Shown here: one piece after another, positions 55,701 through 63,346 of the stretch
How the letters are laid out: each line of letters starts with the position of its first letter
Numbering within the stretch: the first letter of the stretch is position 1
Origin: Prolixibacteraceae bacterium
Lineage (GTDB): Bacteria > Bacteroidota > Bacteroidia > Bacteroidales > Prolixibacteraceae
Length of the DNA stretch: 64,000 bases
Assembly: GCA_028282705.1 (NCBI GenBank)
Contig: JANQHI010000079.1
Span: forward strand, 62,001-126,000
Reading direction: 5' to 3'
Translations under genes and position numbers: made by a program
Notes under the pieces: model-generated
The model's input: the letters and a program-made list of their open reading frames with translations, nothing else
Databases searched by the model: none
Told to the model about the DNA's origin: nothing

Positions 55701-56278
55701 TAGGGTTCATCGCCAACTTTTATTCTTTGTGGTAAAAACCCTACAAAAGAAAACACCAAAATTGTCTCCGGAGTAACATCTTCCAATTCAAAGTTACCAT
55801 TACGATCTGTAACTGTCCCCCTTATTGTACCATCAATAAAAATGCTCACCCCAGGTAAACCAATACCTTCTTCATCTTTGACATTTCCCTTTATATTAGA
55901 CGTTTGCAGGTCTTCCTCTTTGGGGTAGATAACAATCAGGTTTGTTTCTAAAACCTTGTAGTCATAGCTTGAAATATCCAATACAGATGTTAATATCTCA
56001 TCAATGTTTTTGTTTTTGGCATCTATTGAAATTTCCTGGTGTTCATCAATCAAGTCATTGCTGTAAATGAACTTGAATTCGCTCTGCTCTTCTATGTCCC
56101 TGAATATTTCACTTATGGTTGTATTTTTGCCTGAAATTGAGAGCTTTAGGTTTTGTGAATATACAGATGCACTAATTTGTAAGGTCGATATTAAAACTAT
56201 TATAAAACAAAATTTCATTTTTAATAATGTTTTTTGAAGACCTTTTGAAAAGATCCAAAAAGTTAAGTTTTTTTTCAT
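52769..56278 (-). CDS. SusC/RagA TonB-linked porin with STN signalling domain
   Basis: A 1169-aa outer-membrane transporter from ATG 56278; the frame extends 8 codons to a GTG at 56302, which is less likely. Signal (~1-42, ISASVYSQ), STN domain (~45-115, ISGKNTTISEIFRDIEEQSEFKFIY), CarboxypepD_reg (~128-215, IKGNVKDEEGIGLPGVSI), plug (TAMGITRETKALGY, IVVDGIPIDNSS, ILKGASAAALYGSRAANGVILITTK) and a barrel ending LSLTVEF. The STN domain indicates contact with the FecR anti-sigma encoded upstream. It imports the locus substrate with SusD. Confidence 0.95.
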   Translation of the reverse strand: MKKNLTFWIFSKGLQKTLLKMKFCFIIVLISTLQISASVYSQNLKLSISGKNTTISEIFRDIEEQSEFKFIYSNDLIDEHQEISIDAKNKNIDEILTSVLDISSYDYKVLETNLIVIYPKEEDLQTSNIKGNVKDEEGIGLPGVSIFIDGTIRGTVTDRNGNFELEDVTPETILVFSFVGFLPQRIKVGDEPYLNVTLVQDIVGLEEVVVTAMGITRETKALGYAITNLKSEEITESSESNFANALAGKVAGVQVTSTSGDVGSSTRIVLRGVSSLSGNNSPLIVVDGIPIDNSSVSTYTVDWGSGLNELNMEDIAEMSILKGASAAALYGSRAANGVILITTKSGKNTKGLGVKVTSRLKLYEPFRLPDYQSSYGAGYDVDYYNYWTTSTGSAFGPKLNDGQYFVQMHSPMVRNANGEILYDENGIPVFQPLPWEAKKNMDDFFEVGNDLINTIEISKSGENFSARVSYSHLEQNGMVYNTDYHKDDFSLSGIYNLTDKIKINSSFQLHMGGSDNRTYGDNYPENAVKSALFMPANYDFDVLRDYRNLPGRDIPLSSFVYPNSGYDGVQALNWDLGDYFPNPFFLLENKMLQHEFTNFLAIFGAEVKINDWLTATGRIAREHVHRQYEDKANDGVKHWTGSVYSYKGFYNNSIYKKDNTTMNFNFRANKTFNKIALNALVGGERYHYKNYDHGFRIPELTISGFFNPKNAASDIENWSYESEKKVNSLFGSFEIGFDEAIFFEVTGRNDWSSTLPANNRSYFYPSAKVSALLDKYLPMPSWVSFLKLRGSVAQVGNDTGPYNIAQVYSSRNDITGVYDATIADALKNPTLKPERTRAWEIGTDIRLFNGRVNLDAAYYYRESFDQIMRIDVSSTTGYRNRFINVGQMDNQGVELAMNVFPIRTRDLTWELGFTYAKNKNEVVELAEGVEKLEIGSGIWGVASWAIPGKPYGEIYGPGYQRNEDGKIITENGFTPRTDHDIRLGNIMPDWTGGLRSSFRYKNISAGVLLDIKMGGDLHSATVQHLRLNGLVAETNNPELRENGAIVDGVMNVGTEDAPVWVDNNVAITFSDFCYTTNEYYLYEAAIFDASYIKLREANISYNIPKSFLNKFKVQRATLSLVGRNLALLYANVPHIDPETALNSSDSGQGWEIYNVPSSRSVSLSLTVEF

Positions 56279-56344
56279 ATTTTTACATGTTTGATTAATC
56301 ACTTGGGTTAATAAAGCAATGCATTTACTTACAGGTGATTATTG

Positions 56345-56381
56345 CCGGAAAATGCGCTACCATTTTCCGGTTTTTTTTTTT
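56345..56381 (+). terminator. Strong plus-strand terminator-like hairpin in the susC leader
   Basis: CCGGAAAATG at 56345-56354 pairs perfectly with CATTTTCCGG at 56361-56370 and is followed by eleven T residues on the plus strand. All genes here are on the minus strand, so it would stop antisense transcripts, or act in the minus-strand leader as a plain hairpin preceded by an A tract. Confidence 0.55.
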
Positions 56382-56503
56382 ACCCATAAGGTTCCATCAG
56401 TTTTTTGTAATGGAGAGAATAAAGATTTAATTGATGTTTTTTAAGTTCTAAAAGTCATGGGCCATTTTTCATATTATTTAGTTTTTAGTTAGCTGTTAAA
56501 TGT

Positions 56504-57607
56504 TTATTTATGAATGTAAATTTTATTTTCTTCAATTGTATATTGGATGCTATAGGAGATACTTAATGCCTCCATGGCCTGCTCAACAGTCTCATTATCA
56601 AAAACCCCAGTATACCTGATATTTTTTGCATTGTTATTTTCAAAAATTATTTCTACATCAAACCACCTTTCCATTTTTTCTGCCAAAAGGTGGAAAGGTT
56701 CTGCATTAAATTTTAGTTCACCATCTTTCCATGATGTGATCAAAGTTGTTTCTTCAACTGTCTCAACCACAATGGGTTCACTTCTTGGCTTTATCACTTC
56801 AGGTTTACTTTCAACTGGTTGTACCTGGGTTTCTTTGGCTGTTTTATAAACTACAGCTTTTTGGTTAGGTTTTAACAGGATATGTTCTTCAGTAGGGCCA
56901 TTCTGCTTATGCAGTTCAATTGAACCTGAGATCAGGACTGTTTCAATATAATCATCCCCAGGATATGATTTCACATTAAACCTGGTTCCCAAGACTTTTA
57001 TATCAAGGTTGTCAGTTTTAACAATGAAAGGCTTATGTTCATTTCTTGTTACATCAAAAAAAGCTTCACCTACAAGAGCTACCTCCCTGTTTGCTTCCGA
57101 AAATTTATCAGGATAAATTATTTTACTGCCTGAGTTTAACCAAACTTTTGTACCATCAGGAAGGGTTACCAACGATTTTGAACCATACTGAACACAAACC
57201 TCATTAAAGCCACAGCCAGATACTACTTCTTTATCTATATAAACTTGATTATAAATAATATATGTAATAATCCCAAAAATAAATATTGCAGCATATTTCA
57301 TGATATTTATAAATGGATGCATTTTTCCATGGCTTGTTTTCCATTTTCGCTTATCATATTTAAGTTGCTCTTCTGAAATATTTACCTTATCCCTGACCTG
57401 CTGAAATAAATTCCTTGGGTTATATTTGGGAAGTGTCCTTTCCGAGCTATTCCACTGGATATAGAATTCTGAAGAAACAATGCTTTCATTCTCCTCAGAA
57501 TTTATAAAATGAAGCAACTCTTCTTTTTCTTTATGGGTTAATTTATTATTTGCCCTTTTCTGGAGCAAACCTTTTAACCTTTTTATTGAATTAATTTTCA
57601 TTGACAT
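56504..57607 (-). CDS. FecR-type anti-sigma factor
   Basis: A 367-aa inner-membrane regulator. Cytoplasmic sigma-binding part ~1-90, one membrane helix (~100-120, IMKYAAIFIFGIITYIIYN), the FecR domain (SLVTLPDGTKVWLNSGSKIIYPDKF, GEAFFDVTRNEHKPFIVKT) and the C-terminal DUF4974 (NIRYTGVFDNETVEQAMEALS). Between the last two lies an unusual Val/Pro/Glu-rich insert (VQPVESKPEVIKPRSEP). It holds the sigma factor until the STN domain of SusC signals. The gene starts 70 bp after the sigma gene and 226 bp upstream of susC. Confidence 0.95.
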   Translation of the reverse strand: MSMKINSIKRLKGLLQKRANNKLTHKEKEELLHFINSEENESIVSSEFYIQWNSSERTLPKYNPRNLFQQVRDKVNISEEQLKYDKRKWKTSHGKMHPFINIMKYAAIFIFGIITYIIYNQVYIDKEVVSGCGFNEVCVQYGSKSLVTLPDGTKVWLNSGSKIIYPDKFSEANREVALVGEAFFDVTRNEHKPFIVKTDNLDIKVLGTRFNVKSYPGDDYIETVLISGSIELHKQNGPTEEHILLKPNQKAVVYKTAKETQVQPVESKPEVIKPRSEPIVVETVEETTLITSWKDGELKFNAEPFHLLAEKMERWFDVEIIFENNNAKNIRYTGVFDNETVEQAMEALSISYSIQYTIEENKIYIHK

Positions 57608-57677
57608 GGTGAATTACTATATAATACAATTTGGATTTAATTTTCCGTAAAGCAGTAACAAAAAAAAGTGGCATTTC

Positions 57678-58232
57678 TTATTGATTACTGTCAAGATAGT
57701 TCTTTAATTGCCCACGCAAATAATCTAAAGAATTGCGTATTTGCTTATCTACTGTGTTTTCAGAAATACCCAATTTTTCGGCAATTTGTTTGTATGTCAG
57801 GCCTTCGTGCCTGTTTAACAAAAAAATCTCCCTCCTTCTTTCAGGTAAGCTGTCAATACATTTATATAGATAAGCAGCAAATTCATTATAGGCAATTTCT
57901 TTATTCAGGTCATATGGAGGGTTATCTTTATCCTGTAGGTAATTGATATAAACATCGCGGCACAACCTTCTTTTTACTTCATTGAGGGTTAGGTTTTTAG
58001 CAATCTTAAAAAGATATGCAGAAATAGATTGGTTTGCATCAAGTGCAGCCCTATTTTCCCACACTTTAATAAAAACATTTTGAACGATACCTTCAGCATC
58101 TAATTGGTTATTAAGGTATTTTAATGCCAGTCCAAAAACCTTTTTGTGGTATAAAAAAAAGAGTTTCTCAAAAGCCTTGGAATTCCCGGATTTTAATTCA
58201 ATAATAAGCTCCCTATTTTTAAAGCCGGCCAT
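57678..58232 (-). CDS. ECF sigma factor of the Bacteroides expansion family
   Basis: A 184-aa sigma-70 family factor with region 2 (SKAFEKLFFLYHKKVFGLALKYLNNQLDAEGIVQNVFIKVWE, ~18-58) and region 4 helix-turn-helix (LLNRHEGLTYKQIAEKLGISENTVDKQI, ~140-168). It partners the FecR gene directly downstream and probably drives transcription of the SusCD locus from its own promoter in the 58233-58417 gap or through a fecR-susC promoter. Confidence 0.96.
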   Translation of the reverse strand: MAGFKNRELIIELKSGNSKAFEKLFFLYHKKVFGLALKYLNNQLDAEGIVQNVFIKVWENRAALDANQSISAYLFKIAKNLTLNEVKRRLCRDVYINYLQDKDNPPYDLNKEIAYNEFAAYLYKCIDSLPERRREIFLLNRHEGLTYKQIAEKLGISENTVDKQIRNSLDYLRGQLKNYLDSNQ

Positions 58233-58368
58233 TATAAAATCACTTGTAAATGTTTAGAATACCAAGGCCAATCCTCTGAATATCCTTTTTATTTGTTAGC
58301 AATAACAAGTATAATGATTTTTCCTAATATTTTAGGCAGCAAAATATATCTTTTATCACAATAAAACT

Positions 58369-58396
58369 TATAATTTCATGTGTGCATGAAATTATA
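58369..58396. repeat. 28-bp perfect palindrome upstream of the sigma gene
   Basis: TATAATTTCATG-TGTG-CATGAAATTATA forms a 12-bp stem with a 4-nt loop. It lies 22 bp after the stop of the phosphoesterase gene and 137 bp upstream of the sigma gene start, so it may be the terminator of the former (a weak T run follows on the minus strand) or an operator of the latter. Confidence 0.5.
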
Positions 58397-58417
58397 AAAC
58401 CTTGTTCAATTCACTAG

Positions 58418-59335
58418 CTATACAGCCACAATAAGGTTTTTTTTCTTTAATGTGCCCTCTCCATTCCAGCGATAGGCTGTTAGTGATTTGCTTCCTGTTA
58501 CACATGAATCAACACAACAAACATTATCTTTAAGGATATGTGGGCCTAAAGGTTTGCAATAATGGCCTACAAATACAATTGGGGCATTATCAGGGTATGG
58601 AACAAATGATGGGATAATTTCTGGGGGTACAGTGTATTTTGGAAGGTGGCTCTTATTTTCAAAGGATAATGACCTAAATGTTTTCCCAACAGGGTTTTCC
58701 CACCATACCATCCTGAATGACCTCTTTTCTACCCCCCTGTTGTCTTTAATTCTCAGGTCGCCAGGCAATGTAAGGTTTAGTCCTTTAGTAGTTTGCCAAA
58801 CACTTTTTCCAATTTCTGAATCAGGTTTTTTATAAACCTCTCTGAATAGTTTCTTTTTATATTTCCCTTCAGAATAAAATCCTTTTAGGGTATTTATATT
58901 TTCATCCATCCAACACGCATGGACAACCCTTATTTTCCCAAAATCCAAAAACAGAGGAAGTGACCTGAACCATTTCAAATACATTGCCCATTCATCAGGT
59001 TTATCCTGAAATTCCTGCAAGGTTTTAACCAATGATAGAGAACCTCTTGACAGCCTTGGGACTAACCTGACCCCAGCCTTATTTTTCAAACCATATATGA
59101 TGGCATTGATCTCATGGTTACCAAGGATAACATATGCAGAACCTTTATCAACCATGGCTTTTATTATTTGCAAAGTTTCCCTGATTTGAGGCCCCCTGTT
59201 AATAAAATCGCCCACAAAAACAGCAACCCTTTTTTTGTGTAGAAAAACTCCTTCTTGCTTTTTGTACCCCATCTCTGCTAACAGCCTTTTTAAAAGTTTA
59301 GCATGGCCATGGACATCTCCTATTATATCATACAT
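58418..59335 (-). CDS. Calcineurin-like metallophosphoesterase (PrpE/ApaH-like)
   Basis: A 305-aa soluble phosphoesterase with the ordered metal motifs IIGDVHGH (N-terminal), VGDFINRGPQ, ILGNHE, a later VVHACW and VFVGHYC near the C-terminus. This layout resembles the PrpE / bis(5'-nucleosyl)-tetraphosphatase group of phosphoprotein or dinucleotide phosphatases. The substrate is not determined. It lies between the galactose operon (153 bp upstream) and the sigma gene and appears to be a separate unit. Confidence 0.9.
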   Translation of the reverse strand: MYDIIGDVHGHAKLLKRLLAEMGYKKQEGVFLHKKRVAVFVGDFINRGPQIRETLQIIKAMVDKGSAYVILGNHEINAIIYGLKNKAGVRLVPRLSRGSLSLVKTLQEFQDKPDEWAMYLKWFRSLPLFLDFGKIRVVHACWMDENINTLKGFYSEGKYKKKLFREVYKKPDSEIGKSVWQTTKGLNLTLPGDLRIKDNRGVEKRSFRMVWWENPVGKTFRSLSFENKSHLPKYTVPPEIIPSFVPYPDNAPIVFVGHYCKPLGPHILKDNVCCVDSCVTGSKSLTAYRWNGEGTLKKKNLIVAV

Positions 59336-59414
59336 GAGCTGGTAGTTATATTGCTAAAATAACATGATTTTTTTATAAAAACCATCTGGCTTATTTGCAA
59401 CAAGGACATTAAAT

Positions 59415-59449
59415 ACAAAAAAGCCACCAGGCAACTACCTGATGGCTTT
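59415..59449 (-). terminator. Terminator of the galactose operon
   Basis: AAAGCCACCAGG (59420-59431) pairs with CCTGATGGCTTT (59438-59449) with one C-A/G-U position, and on the minus strand is followed by TTTGTATTTAA. It lies 40 bp past the permease stop. Confidence 0.85.
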
Positions 59450-59488
59450 CATATTTTTATCTTAAACTTTTTAGGTTAGCAGCTTTTT

Positions 59489-60775
59489 TTAAGCTACTGG
59501 AATGTCTTTGTTTACATTTTTTGACCCTATTAATGCATAGAATAACATGTAAACTAAACAAATAAACATCACCCAATAACTTGCCATATAAGAGGTAACA
59601 TCAGCTGCATATCCCTGAATAAGAGGAATAATACCTCCACCACAAACCATTACCATAAATAGCCCTGAAGCTGCAGTAGTATATTTACCTAAACCTTCAA
59701 CTGCCAAGTTAAATACACCACCCCACATGATGGAAGTACATAAGCCACAAAGCACAAACAGCATGATGCTGAAAGGGACATTTACCAAACCAAAGGACAG
59801 GTCTGACCTAAAAACTGGCATATCAACAGTAATTGACACAGGTAATAAAATAGCTAATAATATAAATAATATACCTAATGAAGATACAAAGGTTAACATG
59901 GTTTTACTGGTAAACTTGGATCCTAAAAATCCTCCTGTTAGCCTCCCAATAAGCATTAGGAACCAATATGTCCCAACCACTGTACCTGCAATGGTTGCAT
60001 CAATCCCCATCCCTTTGGCAGGGTCAGTCATGAACAGGTTCAAAGTACTTGGGATACCTACCTCAATACCAACATATATAAAAATGGCTATTGCCCCTAA
60101 TTTAAAATGGCGGAATGAAAGAGGGCTGTGAGAATCCTTTACCTTTTGCGCTGCATCAACCTTTTTCACCATATGAGGCTCAGGAATCCTAACAAGAAGA
60201 AGAACTACAAAAACCAAAGCAAAAATCCCCATTGCAATAAATAATGCTGGGTTTGCTTTTTCAATGGTCCTTCCTGCAATGTCTCCCATTAAATACCCCA
60301 CAAGGACAGGAGTAATAGTTGCAGCTACTGAATTCAATGAGCTTCCAAACTGCAACAACTGGTTACCTTTTTTACCCTCGCCTCCAAGGGTATTAAGCAT
60401 TGGGTTTACTACTGTATTCAACATGCACATTGAAAAACCTGAAACAAATGCACCAATGAGGTATACTGTAAAGCTTTCAACACTGCCTGAAAGGTATTGG
60501 ATACCTACTCCAATAAAACCTACCATAACAGCAGCTAATGCTGTTACTTTGTATCCATATCTCTTCAACATCAACCCTGCAGGAATCCCCATGAAAGCAT
60601 ATGCAATAAAGTTTGCAAAAAAGCCTAATTGTGACTGGAAACTGGATGCCCCAAACTGTTTAGCCACAATAACTCCCATTGGGCTTGGAAGCCCAGTAAC
60701 AAAAGCTATCATAAAAAATAGCGCAAACATCATTGCAATAGGCAATGTGTAGTTTTGTTTTTTTGTAGAAATCAT
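59489..60775 (-). CDS. FHS-family sugar:H+ symporter (FucP/GluP type)
   Basis: A 428-aa 12-helix major facilitator protein of the fucose-galactose-glucose group. Signatures: LGFFANFIAYAFMGIPAGLMLKRYGYK (helix 2-3 loop), GAFVSGFSMCMLNTVVNPML and LGGEGKKGNQLLQFGSSLNSVAATITPVLVGYL. It is co-transcribed with galK (21 bp), which makes galactose the most likely substrate; glucose or fucose cannot be excluded. Confidence 0.93.
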   Translation of the reverse strand: MISTKKQNYTLPIAMMFALFFMIAFVTGLPSPMGVIVAKQFGASSFQSQLGFFANFIAYAFMGIPAGLMLKRYGYKVTALAAVMVGFIGVGIQYLSGSVESFTVYLIGAFVSGFSMCMLNTVVNPMLNTLGGEGKKGNQLLQFGSSLNSVAATITPVLVGYLMGDIAGRTIEKANPALFIAMGIFALVFVVLLLVRIPEPHMVKKVDAAQKVKDSHSPLSFRHFKLGAIAIFIYVGIEVGIPSTLNLFMTDPAKGMGIDATIAGTVVGTYWFLMLIGRLTGGFLGSKFTSKTMLTFVSSLGILFILLAILLPVSITVDMPVFRSDLSFGLVNVPFSIMLFVLCGLCTSIMWGGVFNLAVEGLGKYTTAASGLFMVMVCGGGIIPLIQGYAADVTSYMASYWVMFICLVYMLFYALIGSKNVNKDIPVA

Positions 60776-60796
60776 AATCTTGAGTATTTAATTAGT

Positions 60797-62086
60797 TTAA
60801 AATTTGAGTTGAATGGCACCTTTAGCCCTAATGAATAATTTGTGGCATGAACCTTTCCCATAAACATGTTCCAGGGTCTCAACATACTCATCCAGCTCGC
60901 TTTGAGGGACAAAAGCCTGGATGGTTCCACCAAATCCACCACCATGGACACGCCATGCCCCTGTGCCTTTCAATACCATTTCACTCAATGCCAAAGCTAA
61001 TGAAACTACTTGTTCATCCTTATGGGTAACGTCAAAAATATTTTGATTGTACATATATGAACTATATCCTGACTCAACAACCATTTTCATAAATGCCTGA
61101 AAATCATTATTTTCGAGTGAAGCAACTTGTTCAACCACACGTTGGTTGTCTCCCTGGAAATGATAAGCACGTAAAATAGCCCTATCACCAGTTTTTTCAC
61201 GAATTTCAGGAATTTTTTCTACTATTTGTTTTAATGTCACTTTCCTTAATACATCAGCACCCAGCTCTGCTGCTACCGACTTCATTTCAGTTGGCAATGA
61301 TGCATATTCTGCCTGAGATGCAGGGTCATCATGACCACCACCTACATCAGTAATTACTAGTGAGTACCCAGTTGCTACAAAATCAAAATCAACTTCTTTT
61401 ACTATTGGGTTAGCAGGGTCTTCAAAATCAATTGTGATCAACCCACCCACTGAACAAGCTGTTTGGTCCATCAACCCACAAGGTTTCCCAAAATAATTAT
61501 TTTCAGACCATTGCCCAATAATAGCATTTTCAACACCACTCATTTTACCCTCATTGAAAAGGTGGTTTACAATGGCTCCCATAAGTACCTCAAAAGAAGC
61601 AGAAGAGCTGAGCCCTGAACCTTTGGGCACCCTGCCCTCAATGCAGGCATCAAAACCACCAATCTGATACCCTAGCTCTTTCATGCGCACACAAATGCCC
61701 TTTACCAATGATGAAGAAGTAAAAAACTGGGATTCATCAATTTCCATATCACCTAAATCAACCTGGAACTCTGGATAACCTTGTGATTTTATCCTAATTG
61801 TGTTGCTGCCATTTTTAGCTGCTACTGCAATGTTATCAAGGTTTACAGCTCCTGCCAATACACGCCCATAGTTATGGTCAGTGTGGTTACCTCCTATTTC
61901 TGTACGCCCGGGAGAACTGAACAGCTCAACATTATCATTATTGAATGTATTTTTAAAATCATCCATCAAGCTGGCATAGCGCCCAGCTTGCTCAGTTAAC
62001 ACTGCTGTTTCAGTACCATACAGCTCCTTGAATAATGGGTTATCCCCATTGTTTATTTTCTCAATTAATGAACTAATTGTTGCCAT
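60797..62086 (-). CDS. galK: Galactokinase
   Basis: A 429-aa GHMP kinase that phosphorylates galactose at C1. The galactokinase signature GRTEIGGNHTDHN is at residues 60-72, the ATP loop GSGLSSSASFEV at ~155-166, and HGGGFGGTIQAF near the C-terminus. It is slightly longer than E. coli GalK (382 aa), mostly by N-terminal residues before the signature. Located between galT (25 bp) and the permease (21 bp) as one operon of the Leloir pathway. Confidence 0.97.
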   Translation of the reverse strand: MATISSLIEKINNGDNPLFKELYGTETAVLTEQAGRYASLMDDFKNTFNNDNVELFSSPGRTEIGGNHTDHNYGRVLAGAVNLDNIAVAAKNGSNTIRIKSQGYPEFQVDLGDMEIDESQFFTSSSLVKGICVRMKELGYQIGGFDACIEGRVPKGSGLSSSASFEVLMGAIVNHLFNEGKMSGVENAIIGQWSENNYFGKPCGLMDQTACSVGGLITIDFEDPANPIVKEVDFDFVATGYSLVITDVGGGHDDPASQAEYASLPTEMKSVAAELGADVLRKVTLKQIVEKIPEIREKTGDRAILRAYHFQGDNQRVVEQVASLENNDFQAFMKMVVESGYSSYMYNQNIFDVTHKDEQVVSLALALSEMVLKGTGAWRVHGGGFGGTIQAFVPQSELDEYVETLEHVYGKGSCHKLFIRAKGAIQLKF

Positions 62087-62111
62087 AGTTTTAAGACTTA
62101 ATTTATTTAGT

Positions 62112-63158
62112 TTATGATTTTTTATAATGAATTCCGGGTAAATCCCTTAACCTTTTAGCTGCCTGTTCAGCAGTAATATCACGCTGTGGGGTAGCAAGCA
62201 TTTCATAGCCTACCATGAATTTTTTAACTGCAGCTGACCTCAACAAAGGTGGGTAGAAATGCATATGCAAATGCCATTCAGGGTAATCACTGCTATCAGT
62301 GGGAGCCTGGTGCAACCCTGCTGAATATGCAAATGATGTTTCAAACAGGTTATCATATTTTATGGTAAGCTGCTTGTAAATATCAGCCAAACCTGTCTTC
62401 TCTTCATCAGTTAATTCTAAAATATCCTGTACAGCCCTTTTGCTGATTATGATGGTTTCAAAAGGCCAGGTAGCCCAGAAGGGGACTAATGCCACAAAAT
62501 GTTCATTTTGTACTACAAGCCTTTCTTTTTTATCCAGTTCTGCTTTTATATAATCTCCCAACATGGTAGTACCATGTTCCTCATAATACTCCTTTTGGGT
62601 TTGGTTTTCTTTGGCGGGTTCAACAGGCACTGATGATGATGACCATATTTGCCCGTGTGGGTGTGGGTTTGAACAACCCATGATTGCCCCTTTATTTTCA
62701 AAAATCTGGACATACCTGATAAAATCTTTCTTCCCCAATTCTTCAAACTGCTCACACCAAACATCTACCACCTTCCTGATGTCTGCCACTTCCATCTCAG
62801 GAATAGTAAGGCTGTGGTCTTCACTAAAACAAATTACTTTACAAATACCACTTTCACTTTTAGCCTGGAACAAGCTGCTTTCATCAACACCTCCAGCAGG
62901 GGTATCAGTTAACAAAGCACTAAAATCATTTGTAAATACAAATGTCCCTTTGTAATCTGGGTTTGTTTTCCCACCTGCCCTTTCATTACCTGCGCACAGG
63001 TAACAGTTTGGGTCATGAGATGGGCGTTCATCAATCACTGCTTTTTCAACCTGCCCTTGCCATGGACGTTTTGCCCTGTGCGGTGAAACCAACACCCACT
63101 CCCCTGTCAATGGGTTTAATCTTCTGTGAGGATAATCTTCAATATTGAATCCACTCAT
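62112..63158 (-). CDS. galT: Galactose-1-phosphate uridylyltransferase
   Basis: A 348-aa HIT-superfamily enzyme exchanging UMP between UDP-glucose and galactose-1-phosphate. The catalytic motif is H166-P-H168 ([12 protein letters not shown]), with H166 at the numbering of E. coli GalT. Zn-binding [12 protein letters not shown] (~52-63) and the [22 protein letters not shown]-terminal motif are present. It is the first gene of the galT-galK-permease operon; galE is not in this window. Confidence 0.97.
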   Translation of the reverse strand: MSGFNIEDYPHRRLNPLTGEWVLVSPHRAKRPWQGQVEKAVIDERPSHDPNCYLCAGNERAGGKTNPDYKGTFVFTNDFSALLTDTPAGGVDESSLFQAKSESGICKVICFSEDHSLTIPEMEVADIRKVVDVWCEQFEELGKKDFIRYVQIFENKGAIMGCSNPHPHGQIWSSSSVPVEPAKENQTQKEYYEEHGTTMLGDYIKAELDKKERLVVQNEHFVALVPFWATWPFETIIISKRAVQDILELTDEEKTGLADIYKQLTIKYDNLFETSFAYSAGLHQAPTDSSDYPEWHLHMHFYPPLLRSAAVKKFMVGYEMLATPQRDITAEQAAKRLRDLPGIHYKKS

Positions 63159-63253
63159 AATCTTTCTCTTAATTACCTACAAGAAAAACACTTACACATG
63201 CATCTGACCCTGGCAAGTGTATTTATATTATTTTTTATTGAACTTCAATTGCT

Positions 63254-63282
63254 GCCTACTGGTAGGTACTAGTAGGTATACA
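63254..63282 (-). promoter_or_regulatory. Putative operator upstream of galT
   Basis: CCTACTGGTAGG (6+6 palindrome) followed directly by TACTAGTAGGTATAC, so the unit TAGTAGGTA-like recurs with 2-fold symmetry. It lies just downstream of a TATATTTG box, i.e. over the expected start of transcription of galT, a good place for a repressor. The GntR-type gene immediately upstream is the natural candidate regulator. Confidence 0.5.
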
Positions 63283-63288
63283 TCAATA

Positions 63289-63296
63289 CAAATATA
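63289..63296 (-). promoter_or_regulatory. Candidate -7 box of the galT promoter
   Basis: On the minus strand TATATTTG fits TAnnTTTG. No clear -33 TTTG is seen at the usual spacing, so the promoter may be weak or activator-dependent. Confidence 0.4.
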
Positions 63297-63346
63297 TAAT
63301 TTATTTGTACTCATCCTAATTTAGCTTTTGATGTTCTGTGACATGG

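Noticed and set aside
53197-55703. Several short frames on both strands inside susC
   Set aside because: SusC is continuous and fully motif-supported through this stretch; the others are shadows.
59727-60752. Long plus-strand frames across the permease gene
   Set aside because: They are antisense to a well-supported 12-helix transporter and show no family features.
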